DNA of 64,000 nucleotides. Source: Alphaproteobacteria bacterium (lineage in GTDB: Bacteria; Pseudomonadota; Alphaproteobacteria; GCA-2731375). Of this stretch, positions 27,857 to 36,843 are shown piece after piece. Below the pieces are notes generated by a model. The model was given only the letters and a program-made list of their open reading frames with translations. It made no database searches and was not told the origin of the DNA. The stretch is taken from positions 17,559-81,558 of the forward strand of contig JAJFGG010000062.1 of assembly GCA_021776235.1 (NCBI GenBank). Reading direction: 5' to 3'. A program made the position numbers and the translations under genes. How positions within the stretch are numbered: position 1 is the stretch's first letter; each line of letters begins with the position of its first letter.

Positions 27857-27952
27857 TGCGGCTGCATTTGGAAGCCGTTTGTCCATTCATCAGATAGAGC
27901 TCGCGAGTTCGCCACAATTGACCCGCCGCACAGACCACGAGGAGGATGCCGC

Positions 27953-28983
27953 GTGAGCGAAACGGACGCATCTGCGCCGCAGAAAAAACCGGTCGGTTTG
28001 GCCCTATGGGGCACCGAGCCGGTACAAACAACCGTCCGCCACGCCCGGCTCGCCGAGCAGGTCGGGTTCGAGAGCATCTGGCTGACGGACACGCAGCTAA
28101 TCTGCCGCGAGTTGTACGTGACGCTTGCGGCCTGTGCGACCTCCACCACCCGTTTGCGGCTGGCGACCGGGGTCACCGTACCACGCACGCGGCACCCTAG
28201 CGTCACCGCCGGCGCGTTGGCTACGCTAAGCGAACTGTCCGGCGGGCGGGCCCTGGCGGGAATTTCGGTGGGTCATTCGGCATTGCGCAACATCGGCCAT
28301 GTACCGGCACGCATTGCGGAACTGGCCGACTACGTCGGGACCGTGCGCCAGCTGCTTGCGGCGCGGACAGCTCGCTTTGAAACCGGCACCGAAGGGCCCT
28401 AACCTGGCTTGCACATCCCGCCTCGGTACCGCTGCACGTCGCCGCGACCGGTCCGCGATTGACACGCGCCGCCGCGGGCATGGCTGATGGCATTATCCTG
28501 CTACAAGGCGCCGCGCCTGACCTCATTGAAAAAGCAATGGGTCTGGTGGACCAAGGACTAAGGGAGGCCGGCCGCGCACCGGGAAGCGTGCAGACCACGG
28601 CGTGGATCTATGTGGGCCTGGATCGTGATGGGCAACGGGCGCAGGACCAGGTGCGCGCTCGGGTAGCGGCGGTCCTGCGCATGATGGATTCCTCGCAATT
28701 TGAAGACCAAGATCGCGAGGCCGTGGAACGTCTGCACCACGGCTACGATATGTTTGCCCACGCCCAAACCATGCCGCCTCACGCCACTCTTGTACCGGAG
28801 CGGCTCATCCGCCGGTACGCTGTCGCTGGTACGCCCGACGAGGTGCGCATACGAATTGCCGAATTGCTCGCCGATCCACGCATTCACCGGGTGGTGGTCA
28901 GTCCGCAAATCGGTGCGCCGGATCAGCCCTTCACCCACGACTTTATCCGTCACTTTGGCGAGGCGGTGCTGGCGCGCCTGTAA
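27953..28983 (+). pseudogene. LLM class flavin-dependent oxidoreductase, interrupted by a frameshift
   Basis: The N-terminal half (27953 to the TAA at 28402) has luciferase-like features: VGLALWGTEP, AEQVGFESIWLTD, LATGVTVPRTRHP and a GGRALAGISVGHS loop. The C-terminal half continues in another frame, recognisable from about 28396 (LTWLAHPASVPLHVAATGPR, then ADGIILLQG) to 28983. Loss of one base near the GGGCCC run at about 28394-28399 explains the shift; alignment across the joint leaves no gap. The GTG start follows GAGGAGG with good spacing. Either a recent pseudogene or a sequencing error. F420- or FMN-dependent in intact relatives; substrate unknown. Confidence 0.75.
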
Positions 28984-29011
28984 AGCCGATCGGCACCGTC
29001 AATAGGCGCCG

Positions 29012-29830
29012 TCAGCTTTCGCGCAATGCGCTTTCGGCCAGGCCGGGCTGGCCAGTCTCGTCCTGCACCTCCCAGTCGCGGTCCGCCGTCCCTCGCACCC
29101 GCTCATCGTAGGAGGCGCGAAGCGCCGCTTCCGTTCGCGCCAGGTCGGCGAGGTCGTTTGTTATGGCAACGCGCCATATATGCACCCGCACCAGAACCAA
29201 AAGCCAGACAACCATGATCGCAGCGGCAACGGCAGCCAAAACCACGATCAAATCAAGGGTCGAAGTTTGCTGTGACTGGGCCGCGATTTCCTGCTCGGCA
29301 CGGATAGCCCGCAGCAACTTTTCCATGCCGCTGGCATAGACCTGCTTCTGGATCAAATACCGGTTGCCGGACAGAATTTCGCGGGCTTCCCCCAGCTCCA
29401 GTTCACGGATCAACGCGAAAGCCTGGTTTTCCATCCTCACGAGTTCGCCATTGGCGGCGTCGGTCTCGCGGATGGCGTCCGCGATGGCCGGCTGCCGCGC
29501 AAGCTTGGTGGCCGTCTCGAGAGCGGTATACAGTTTCAGTTCGAAAACCCGGTAGCGATCGATCCACGCGAATTTTGCCGTCGCCGCCGCCATCGAAGCC
29601 GACATGGTCAATACTTCGTCAAAGTAAACGATATCGCCCCGGACGCGCTCCAGCTCGAAGATCTGGAGGTAGTTGTCCTGCCGGACGTGGTACACGTCGT
29701 AAAGGTGCCAGCACGACCAGGCGAGCACCGCCAGGGTTGTCAGCGACGCCATTGCGATCAGTTTGTATGGGAACGGTTTGGCCCGAGGCTGGGACCTGTC
29801 AGATTCCATAGCCTTTTTCCCATTTCTCAA
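29012..29830 (-). CDS. two-TM protein with periplasmic helical domain, possible orphan sensor module
   Basis: 272 residues: a cytoplasmic start rich in basic residues, a membrane segment at about 24-45, about 145 residues predicted as a periplasmic helical bundle (many Ala, Leu, Glu heptads), a second membrane segment near 195-218, and a short cytoplasmic tail with a coiled-coil-like LARTEAALRASYDERV. This is the layout of sensor kinases, chemoreceptors and GGDEF proteins up to the signalling linker, but no output domain follows before the stop. No named family recognised. A truncated sensor or a stand-alone signalling adaptor are both possible. Confidence 0.6.
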   Translation of the reverse strand: MRNGKKAMESDRSQPRAKPFPYKLIAMASLTTLAVLAWSCWHLYDVYHVRQDNYLQIFELERVRGDIVYFDEVLTMSASMAAATAKFAWIDRYRVFELKLYTALETATKLARQPAIADAIRETDAANGELVRMENQAFALIRELELGEAREILSGNRYLIQKQVYASGMEKLLRAIRAEQEIAAQSQQTSTLDLIVVLAAVAAAIMVVWLLVLVRVHIWRVAITNDLADLARTEAALRASYDERVRGTADRDWEVQDETGQPGLAESALRES

Positions 29831-29997
29831 CTGCGGGCCAACTCATCTGAACGACGGCTTTTTTACAGCTTGAGCCGTATGGCTTTTCTTGTAAACCGCC
29901 AATTTGCCTTGACTCTGGCACCGCCAAAATTATCTGCAGACCATCCTTGTTACGAGCGGCATATGGCGCCGACGCCCCGGAGAACCAACGCGGCGGT

Positions 29998-31752
29998 TCA
30001 AATCTTCTTCAGGACCGTCAGCAGCCGTTCAATCTCTCCAGGGTCTCTATAAGCCCGGCGGAGCCAGGTCTCGACCGAGAAGGAAGACGGGTTCTCGCGC
30101 AATGTTCTGAGAACATTTTGTTCCATTTGGGCGTCACCCAGTGCAGCATGAGTGGCCGCAATGTAGACCAGCATATGCGGACCAATCGGACCACCGCGCT
30201 CAATGTTGCGCTGGAACGATGCAAGTGCTGCGGCGTAATCGCCGGCGTGAAAGTAGGCCAAGCCGAGCATGTTCAAAAAGGGTACACGTGCATTGACCGG
30301 ATCGAGGCGCATTGCCTTCTGCAATGACTGGATCCCTTCGGACGCACGGCCCGCAAAGGTCAACATAATGCCATGGAAGGCATGGGCATGGCTGCTGCTT
30401 GGCCTCTTCTCGACTGCGATCCGGCAAAGCTCGATCGCTCGATCGTGCGCTCCCTCGAGCAGGGCCAAAAGACCTTGCGCAATCAGCGCCAGCGAATTCT
30501 CTGGATCGATATTGATGGCCTCGGCGCTCAATCGCCCAACTTCGTCGAGAGTGGCAACCCCGTCCTTTGCGTGTCCGAACAAGGTGGTAAGAGAGAGGAC
30601 GAATGCCAGGCCGGCGTATCCTTTGGCGGAGTCCGGCTCCAGCTCGATGATGCGGCGAAACAGTACATTTGACGCAATGAAACGGGCCGCATCGTTGGGC
30701 GGATTGACGAGTGTCAGCGCTTGTCGATAGAGCGATCGCGCCTCCAGGTTTTTCATCCTGGTGCCCCCCGTTTTTAACGAAGCACCGGAGAGCAGTGTCA
30801 CCGCCAGGGCGTTCCTGATGTCGTTGGCAATTTGCCCATGCGATGCAAAAAGGCCGACATGTGAGTAGTCGAAACGCTTTGCCCAGATTTGTTGGCGAGA
30901 CGCGACGTCTATTAGGTGTGTGTTAACCCGGTAATTGTCATCGACGATCTGTATGCTGCCCCTAAGGAGATGGGTCGCGCCCAGCGCCGCGCCAATCTTT
31001 GAATTATCGAGATCACGATTGCCGAAGCGTGCGGACGAGCTATAAGCGATGACCTGCAAACCAGAAATTCGTGATAGGTCCGTGACAATGTCTTCCGCCA
31101 GGCCCGTTGCCAAATCGTATACCGAGGTGACCGGGCCAATCTTCTCCAATGGCAGGACCGCGATGGTCGGCGATGCAGAATATAATACGGCATCGTCGGT
31201 GCCCTGCGGAACCAAGTCAGGGCCGTGAGCGGACGTCAGCCACAGGGCTCCGCCAAGGCCGACGGCGACGACCGCTGCCGAAACGACAGCAATGCCAAGC
31301 GAACGTCGCCACCGTCCGGTTGCCGCCGGCTGTTCTGGCGGAATGATGCCAGGTCTTTCGGGCTGTTCCGATTGGCCAGCGGCATACTCGAATACCGGTA
31401 CATAGGCACCCTTTGGAATGCTGATACGAATGGGATCATCTCGGCCAACGGTTAAGTAATAGTGCTCCAAGTCGCGGCGCAGGCGCCGAGCCTCCAGGCG
31501 CACAACCGGATCAGTGTTAGGATCGAAATTTTCGTCACGGTTGTACACCGACACCCCGATCGAATATCCCTTCAATCGATCGGGGCGCCCAGCCAGGGTT
31601 TCCCCGACAACGTAGTTCAGGAACGCCTGGCGGCGGTCATGACCCGGAAACTCGGGGCTATTTAGGATTCGCTCGAGCTGCTCCCGGACGGCGTGGGGAG
31701 CCGGGTGCCCCATGTTCTCTGAATAGATTGCTGTCTGGTTAGACCCTCGCAT
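29998..31752 (-). CDS. membrane-anchored TolB-N/TPR protein with adenylate-cyclase-associated N-terminal domain
   Basis: 584 residues from the chosen ATG. The N-terminal 110 residues (REQLERILNSPEF, RQAFLNYVVGETLAGR, LKGYSIGVSVYNRDE, DPVVRLEARRLRRDLEHYY) match a domain common in rhizobial and rhodospirillacean regulators. A membrane segment follows near 150-170, then a TolB-N-like domain (TIAVLPLEKIG and LRGSIQIVDDNYRVNTHLID) and about six TPR units. Such proteins usually sense or scaffold signals; here no cyclase domain is present. GGAAGC precedes the ATG at 31752; an ATG at 31827 is the alternative. Divergent from the sulfatase unit. Confidence 0.75.
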   Translation of the reverse strand: MRGSNQTAIYSENMGHPAPHAVREQLERILNSPEFPGHDRRQAFLNYVVGETLAGRPDRLKGYSIGVSVYNRDENFDPNTDPVVRLEARRLRRDLEHYYLTVGRDDPIRISIPKGAYVPVFEYAAGQSEQPERPGIIPPEQPAATGRWRRSLGIAVVSAAVVAVGLGGALWLTSAHGPDLVPQGTDDAVLYSASPTIAVLPLEKIGPVTSVYDLATGLAEDIVTDLSRISGLQVIAYSSSARFGNRDLDNSKIGAALGATHLLRGSIQIVDDNYRVNTHLIDVASRQQIWAKRFDYSHVGLFASHGQIANDIRNALAVTLLSGASLKTGGTRMKNLEARSLYRQALTLVNPPNDAARFIASNVLFRRIIELEPDSAKGYAGLAFVLSLTTLFGHAKDGVATLDEVGRLSAEAINIDPENSLALIAQGLLALLEGAHDRAIELCRIAVEKRPSSSHAHAFHGIMLTFAGRASEGIQSLQKAMRLDPVNARVPFLNMLGLAYFHAGDYAAALASFQRNIERGGPIGPHMLVYIAATHAALGDAQMEQNVLRTLRENPSSFSVETWLRRAYRDPGEIERLLTVLKKI

Positions 31753-31886
31753 ACCGCTTCCATTTTCAATCAGGATTCCATCATCCAGATGAGACCTAGA
31801 AAGGTTCTCCCTTAAGCTGAGAACCATGCCAACCGCTATGATTTAACCCGTCTGCCATTACGAAATTTGGCGGACTCGCGTCGTTT

Positions 31887-31909
31887 GGAACGCGTTCCGA
31901 ACGCGTTCG
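31887..31909. promoter_or_regulatory. two abutting 12-bp palindromes (candidate operator)
   Basis: GGAACGCGTTCC at 31887-31898 and CGAACGCGTTCG at 31898-31909 are each perfect palindromes sharing the core GAACGCGTTC, with centres 11 bases apart, one helical turn. They lie in the divergent gap between the TolB-N/TPR gene and the small-protein/sulfatase unit, where a dimeric repressor or activator could control both directions. Confidence 0.6.
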
Positions 31910-31993
31910 AACTCCCGTAGCTCGACGATTGCAACGACACTAACACCACGTAGCCCAATTGTCTGATTTACATGGTAGAGGCTGACTGTCGGC

Positions 31994-32245
31994 ATGGAAA
32001 TAGGGAAGATCATGGATGATTTTTGCCACCAATTTCCCAGTCACGCCCGACGAATCCGACCACTTGCCCTAAGAGACTCGAACTTCCGTTCTATCTGCGA
32101 GGACTACGGCATGGCGCTGGGCGCGATCGAGTACTGGCATCACGATAAGGACGCGGCTTCTGGTCGAGAGGAAGAATTCCACCGAATTGCCAAGGAATTG
32201 AGGGAAGAGGCGTTCAAATACCTGGAAACGCACAGCGACAACTGA
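31994..32245 (+). CDS. small cytosolic protein of unknown function (83 aa)
   Basis: 83 residues (77 if translation starts at the ATG at 32012, which has AGGGAAG just before it). Composition is soluble and charged; there is an aromatic cluster (GAIEYWHHDKD) followed by an amphipathic, Glu/Lys-rich C-terminal helix. No family recognised. It precedes the arylsulfatase by 128 bases on the same strand and follows the palindrome pair, so it may belong to the same transcription unit. It is either a small partner protein or an uncharacterised conserved ORF. Confidence 0.5.
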   Translation: MEIGKIMDDFCHQFPSHARRIRPLALRDSNFRSICEDYGMALGAIEYWHHDKDAASGREEEFHRIAKELREEAFKYLETHSDN

Positions 32246-32373
32246 CGAAGGGCGCCGCGATTAGCCGTTACATCGAGCGATGGATCGGTTCAGTGAAAAT
32301 CGGAGCTGGATGATATCACGACCGAAAGCAACTTTTACCCATGGCGGGGCAAACATCCTAGGAGGGTTCGACA

Positions 32374-34026
32374 ATGAAATACTTAATGCCAAAGCTCGTC
32401 GTTGCATCAAGCTTGGCAGTGGGGCTAGCGGTGGGGTTCATAGGCTCTTCATTCGCCCAGCAGTCCGATGCACCGTATCTGGTATATGAAAAGAAGAATA
32501 AGGACAAATGGGCAATCGAAGATAATCAAGTCAATGAGAAACTCGCAGCGCTTGAGAAAAAGTTCGGTAAAAAACCCAACATAATAATGGTGTTGTCCGA
32601 CGACGTCGGTTGGGGTGTGCTTGGTGCTTATGGCGGCGGCAAGGTCGTTGGAACGCCGACGCCGCAACTGGACAAGATGGCCAGAGATGGCATGAAGTTT
32701 CTGTCGGCCTATTCCGAGCCTTCCTGTACGCCCACGCGTCTCGCCTTGTTGACTGGACGCCAGCCCCATCGTACCGGGGTTAACGTGGTACTTTGGCCGG
32801 GTCAGAAGCAAGGCCTCGTTGACGAGGAGGTAACCATCGCTGAACTACTCCGGGCTGGAGGCTATGACACGGCCATGTGGGGCAAGTGGCATGTTGGCGA
32901 TGTTTACGATGAGCAGTTGCCCCATAACCAGGGCTTCGACTACGCCGAGTACTCGCCCTACAACGGCGCGGTCTGGGGCTGGCAGGACTCTGCTGAATTT
33001 CCGAGAAAGTACGGCGGTACGGCAGGTAAATCGGCGCTGTGGCTGGACGTGCCGGAGAACTACTTCGAGCGTTTCGGCCTGGAACCGCACTTCATCTGGG
33101 AAGGGCGCCCGGGGAAAAAACCAAAGAAGGTAATGCCGGCCAACTGTGAGACCTACCAGGAAATCGACACCCGGCGCACTGATGCAATCAACAAGTACGT
33201 CGCGGATCACGCCAAGAGCGACAAACCTTTCTTTATCTACTTCCCGACGGACGCCACCAACTCGATCTGTGCAAGTCCCGAGAAATTCCGGTTTCAAAAG
33301 CACGTTGACAGCGCCAACAACTTGGCTGTCTCGATGGTCCAACACGACAACAATATGGGGCGACTGCTGCAAAACCTGAAAGATCAGGGTATCGCCGAGA
33401 ACACGCTGGTACTGTGGTATAGCGACAATGGTCCCATGCACGGGTTTTACCCCATCACCGGTTACAGTCACTTTCGCGGCGGCAAAGGTGATGTTACCGA
33501 GGGTGGCGTGCGCGTGCCGGCCATGGCCTGGTGGCCGGGCATGATCGAGCCTGGCCAGGAGCCCATCGATCTGCTGCATGTCTCCGACGTGTTCACCACG
33601 CTGGCGCGCATCGGGGGTGTCAAGGACAAGATCCCGACCGACCGGGTTACCGATGGTATCGACCAGGCGGCGTTCCTGCTCAACGGCGAAGATCACTCGC
33701 GGCGCGACTACATATTCCACTACAGTGGTACCGAAATTGGCGCGGTGCGGTTTGGCAAGCTTAAGATGCATTATAAGGGCCAGCAGGGCGGCCTGCCGCA
33801 GTTCGAACTGTACAACATTATGCGCGATCCACGGGAGGATCTCGGCAAAAAGATTGGCATCTATCCCTATTTGCATATCCCGGTACCCTTTGGTCAGCTT
33901 GTCCAGGCGCACCTCGAACAGATGCAGCAGTTCCCCGACCGCAAGCTCGACCCGAAGACGGGCAAGGAGGTTAAAGCCAGAAGGCGGGCGACGAGCAGCT
34001 GGGAGATAGGCCCGGACATGAACTGA
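32374..34026 (+). CDS. secreted arylsulfatase (formylglycine type)
   Basis: 550 residues. The signal peptide (1-28) ends after SSFAQ, so the enzyme is periplasmic or outside the cell. The sulfatase signature SCTPTRLALLTGR places the catalytic cysteine, to be converted to formylglycine, at C118; the metal site starts with MVLSDDVGWG (DD), and the later DNGPMHG and GGKGDVTEGGVRVP segments are standard. Hydrolyses sulfate esters for sulfur or carbon. AGGAGG precedes the ATG. No formylglycine-generating enzyme is in the window. The C-terminal domain is long, resembling lipid or aryl sulfatases of marine bacteria. Confidence 0.92.
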   Translation: MKYLMPKLVVASSLAVGLAVGFIGSSFAQQSDAPYLVYEKKNKDKWAIEDNQVNEKLAALEKKFGKKPNIIMVLSDDVGWGVLGAYGGGKVVGTPTPQLDKMARDGMKFLSAYSEPSCTPTRLALLTGRQPHRTGVNVVLWPGQKQGLVDEEVTIAELLRAGGYDTAMWGKWHVGDVYDEQLPHNQGFDYAEYSPYNGAVWGWQDSAEFPRKYGGTAGKSALWLDVPENYFERFGLEPHFIWEGRPGKKPKKVMPANCETYQEIDTRRTDAINKYVADHAKSDKPFFIYFPTDATNSICASPEKFRFQKHVDSANNLAVSMVQHDNNMGRLLQNLKDQGIAENTLVLWYSDNGPMHGFYPITGYSHFRGGKGDVTEGGVRVPAMAWWPGMIEPGQEPIDLLHVSDVFTTLARIGGVKDKIPTDRVTDGIDQAAFLLNGEDHSRRDYIFHYSGTEIGAVRFGKLKMHYKGQQGGLPQFELYNIMRDPREDLGKKIGIYPYLHIPVPFGQLVQAHLEQMQQFPDRKLDPKTGKEVKARRRATSSWEIGPDMN

Positions 34027-34202
34027 TTGAGAAGTTCCGGTACCGGGTGTTGAACTCGCTCCAAGCGACCAGCAGAGGATTGCGGTTACGGTGACATTGG
34101 CCTGGTTTCGGGTCCTGTTTTATCTGCTGCTGCCTTGGCCCGCGCTTATGGCCAGCCGCCAAACTGTCTAGCAGCGGAACCTAATACAGCCTGGTAGGCA
34201 GC

Positions 34203-36107
34203 CTAACCGTCTGCCCCGGCATAACCGATGAGGCGCAGCGCCTCGGTGATTTCGTCAAGAATGACCGGCTCATCGATGGTGGCCGGCATTTTCCAATCCC
34301 GGCTATCGGCGATGGCGGCCATGGTGCCGCGCAAAATCTTGCCGGAGCGGGTTTTCGGCAGACGGGGCACCACGGTACAGGTCTTGAACGCCGCCACCGG
34401 GCCGATCTCGGCCCGTACCTTGGCCACCAGTTCCTGGCAGATCGCCGATTCATCCCGGTCGACGCCCGCCTTCAGCACCGCAAAGCCCAACGGCACCTGG
34501 CCTTTCAGGCTGTCTGCGACGCCGACCACGGCGCACTCTGCCACATCCCCATGGCCAGCCAGCACCTCTTCCATGCCGCCCGTGGACAGGCGGTGGCCGG
34601 CCACGTTGATGATGTCGTCGGTGCGCGACATGATGTAGAGGTAGCCGTCCTCGTCCTGGAAACCGGCGTCGGCGGTTTTGTAATAGCCGGGAAATTCTTC
34701 CAGATAGGATTCGATATAGCGCTCGTCGGCCTGCCAAAGGGTCGGCAGGCAGCCCGGCGGCATGGGTAGCTTGATAACGATGGCGCCGGTGCTTCCCCGC
34801 GCTATTTCGTTGTTGCTTTCATCCACCACCCGCACGTCATAGCCTGGTACCGCCTTGGTAGGCGAGCCGTGCTTGATGGGCAGGGCGCCCAGGCCCATGC
34901 AGTTGGCGGCGATGGCCCAACCGGTCTCGGTCTGCCACCAATGGTCGATCACCGGCTTTTGCAGCTGTTGTTCGGCCCATTGCAGGGTATCCGGGTCGGC
35001 CCGCTCGCCGGCCAGGAAAAGGGTGCGAAAGCGGGACAGATCGTATTGGGCCAGTAGCTTACCGTCCGGATCTTCCTTGCGGATTGCGCGAAAGGCCGTG
35101 GGGGCGGTAAAAAGCGAAACGCAATTGTGCTGTTGGATGACCCGCCAGAAGACGCCTGCGTCCGGCGTGCCCACGGGTTTGCCCTCGAACAGGATCGAGG
35201 TGGCGCCATGGAACAGCGGCGCATAGACGATATAGGAATGGCCCACCACCCAGCCCACGTCCGAGGCCGACCACCACACTTCCCCAGGATCGACGTCATA
35301 AATATTCTTCATGGACCATTTCAGGGCCACCAGATGGCCACCGTTGTCCCGCACCACGCCCTTGGGAATGCCCGTGGTGCCCGAGGTATAGAGAATGTAC
35401 AGCGGATCGGTGGCCAGGACGGGGACACAATCGGCGGGCTGCGCCCCGGCGACGGCCTCGTCCCAGTCGTGGTCCCGGCCCGGGATCAGCTCGGCCGCCT
35501 CCATCTGGCGTTGCAGGATGACGCAGGTCTCGGGCTTGTGGCTGGCCATCGCGATGGCGCCATCCAGCAGGGGCTTGTAGGGCACGATGCGGCCAGGCTC
35601 GACGCCGCAGGAGGCCGACAGGATCACTTTCGGCAAGGCGTCGTCTATGCGGGTGGCCAGTTCGTTGGCCGCGAAGCCGCCGAAGACCACGGAATGCACC
35701 GCCCCGATGCGGGCGCAGGCCAGCATGGCGACGGCGGTTTCGGGCACCATGGGCATATAGATGATCACCCGGTCGCCCTTGCCGACGCCCAGGCCCCGCA
35801 GCATGCCCGCGCACTGGGCGACCTGAGCGCGCAATTCCAGATAGCTGATGCTGCGAATGGTATTTGTGACCGGGGAATCATGGATAATGGCCGCCTGGTC
35901 GCCACGTCCGGCTTCTATATGGCGATCCACGGCATTGTAACAGGTGTTGGTCTGCGCACCCGGAAACCAGCGGTAAAAGGGCGCGCGGCTGTCGTCCAGG
36001 ACCTGGTCCCAGGTCTTGATCCAATGAACATCCTGCGCCGCCTCGGCCCAGAATGCCTGGGGGTCTTTTTGCCAGGCGCCATATGTTTCGTCGTATCCAC
36101 CGGCCAT
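34203..36107 (-). CDS. prpE: propionyl-CoA synthetase (propionate--CoA ligase)
   Basis: 634 residues from the ATG at 36107, which starts MAGGYDETYGAWQKDP, the usual beginning of PrpE. ANL-family motifs: YTSGTTGIPKG (P-loop), WWQTETGWAI, the YYKTADAGFQDEDGYLYIMSRTDD stretch (hinge) and PKTRSGKILRG with the catalytic, acetylation-controlled lysine. Activates propionate to propionyl-CoA. PrpE assignment over acetyl-CoA synthetase rests on N-terminal and overall pattern, not on a computed tree. Two more CoA/acyl genes follow upstream on the same strand. Confidence 0.87.
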   Translation of the reverse strand: MAGGYDETYGAWQKDPQAFWAEAAQDVHWIKTWDQVLDDSRAPFYRWFPGAQTNTCYNAVDRHIEAGRGDQAAIIHDSPVTNTIRSISYLELRAQVAQCAGMLRGLGVGKGDRVIIYMPMVPETAVAMLACARIGAVHSVVFGGFAANELATRIDDALPKVILSASCGVEPGRIVPYKPLLDGAIAMASHKPETCVILQRQMEAAELIPGRDHDWDEAVAGAQPADCVPVLATDPLYILYTSGTTGIPKGVVRDNGGHLVALKWSMKNIYDVDPGEVWWSASDVGWVVGHSYIVYAPLFHGATSILFEGKPVGTPDAGVFWRVIQQHNCVSLFTAPTAFRAIRKEDPDGKLLAQYDLSRFRTLFLAGERADPDTLQWAEQQLQKPVIDHWWQTETGWAIAANCMGLGALPIKHGSPTKAVPGYDVRVVDESNNEIARGSTGAIVIKLPMPPGCLPTLWQADERYIESYLEEFPGYYKTADAGFQDEDGYLYIMSRTDDIINVAGHRLSTGGMEEVLAGHGDVAECAVVGVADSLKGQVPLGFAVLKAGVDRDESAICQELVAKVRAEIGPVAAFKTCTVVPRLPKTRSGKILRGTMAAIADSRDWKMPATIDEPVILDEITEALRLIGYAGADG

Positions 36108-36172
36108 GAAATTTTCCCCGCTTCCTGCATCCGAGATCATTGCGTTGCCTATTATGAAGGTTCACCTCGGTT

Positions 36173-36314
36173 ATACCAATGCTCCTTGAGTGCACGACTG
36201 ACGATACCCCGTATCGCTGCGTCGCACTCTCTTACCCGGTCGCGCCGGAGGCGCGCGTGCCGCGCGACCCCCGCAAGGCGTCGCTAGGGATCCCGATCAA
36301 CGCGGGTTGGTATA
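36173..36314. repeat. structured intergenic element bounded by inverted TATACCAA
   Basis: TATACCAA at 36173-36180 is repeated inverted (TTGGTATA) at 36307-36314. Between them lie several hairpins, including CGATAC-CCC-GTATCG and CGCGCC-GGA-GGCGCG. The right end falls inside the last codons of the thioesterase gene. It resembles a repetitive palindromic element, but only one copy is visible. Confidence 0.35.
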
Positions 36315-36791
36315 GGGCTCGGGCACATGGATGGGCGGCAGGCCATCTGACAGGTCATAGGCATCCAGCTCCCTGGGCACCTTCAACACCGCATTGGCCC
36401 GCAATACCACTTCGCCATCGGCCAACAGGCGGCCTTCGGCAAAGACCAGGCTGCGGGTCTGCTTGACAACATCGCCATGGGCCTCGACCCACTGCCCCTT
36501 CCTCACCGGGGCCAGGAAGTCCGAGGTCATGTTCACCGTCACCAGAAAGCCGGGAATGCCGGTTTCCAAGTTGGCGTTGAAACCCAATTCGATGTCCATC
36601 AAGGTGAACAGCATGCCGCCGTGGCAAATTCCCGCCGCATTGACGTGCTTTTCGCCGCAACGGAAGCCGAACTCTATCTTGTGGCCGAGGTTGCGCAGGA
36701 ACAATGGTCCCACGGTGCCGTAGTAAAACCGTTCCGGTTCCCAGGGATGAAAACCGGGCGGTGGACTGTGCGCTTCGAAGGACATGGGCAA
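36297..36791 (-). CDS. PaaI-family hotdog thioesterase
   Basis: 164 residues, single hotdog domain. The signature HVNAAGICHGGMLFTLMDIELG holds the HGGxxxxLxD motif of PaaI/4-hydroxybenzoyl-CoA thioesterases with the catalytic acid; a second conserved strand (FLVTVNMTSDFLAPV) follows. Hydrolyses acyl-CoA esters. Located between prpE and an enoyl-CoA hydratase on the same strand, consistent with a short-chain acyl-CoA unit. The last codons overlap the inverted TTGGTATA noted separately. Confidence 0.82.
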   Translation of the reverse strand: MPMSFEAHSPPPGFHPWEPERFYYGTVGPLFLRNLGHKIEFGFRCGEKHVNAAGICHGGMLFTLMDIELGFNANLETGIPGFLVTVNMTSDFLAPVRKGQWVEAHGDVVKQTRSLVFAEGRLLADGEVVLRANAVLKVPRELDAYDLSDGLPPIHVPEPYTNPR

Positions 36792-36843
36792 ACCTGACTA
36801 GGTGTGGTCTCTCACGCGGTTGTTCGTTGTATTTTGCCGCGCC

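Larger units (their letters stand above)
27525..27952. other. 428-base divergent intergenic region upstream of urtA
   Basis: No gene seen. It holds the sigma-54 promoter of urtA, two copies of a 17-base repeat, and a perfect 12-base-pair hairpin. Between about 27585 and 27720 it is strongly AT-rich. I found no convincing pair of NtrC half-sites, although nitrogen control would be expected. Confidence 0.7.

Noticed and set aside
32845..33912. 355-codon frame antisense to the arylsulfatase
   Set aside because: The sulfatase signature is on the plus strand; the antisense frame has no start context or family pattern.
34091..34171. 26-residue hydrophobic peptide (GTG start) between the sulfatase and prpE genes
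   Set aside because: No ATG, weak ribosome site, no recognisable homologue; cannot be told from chance.
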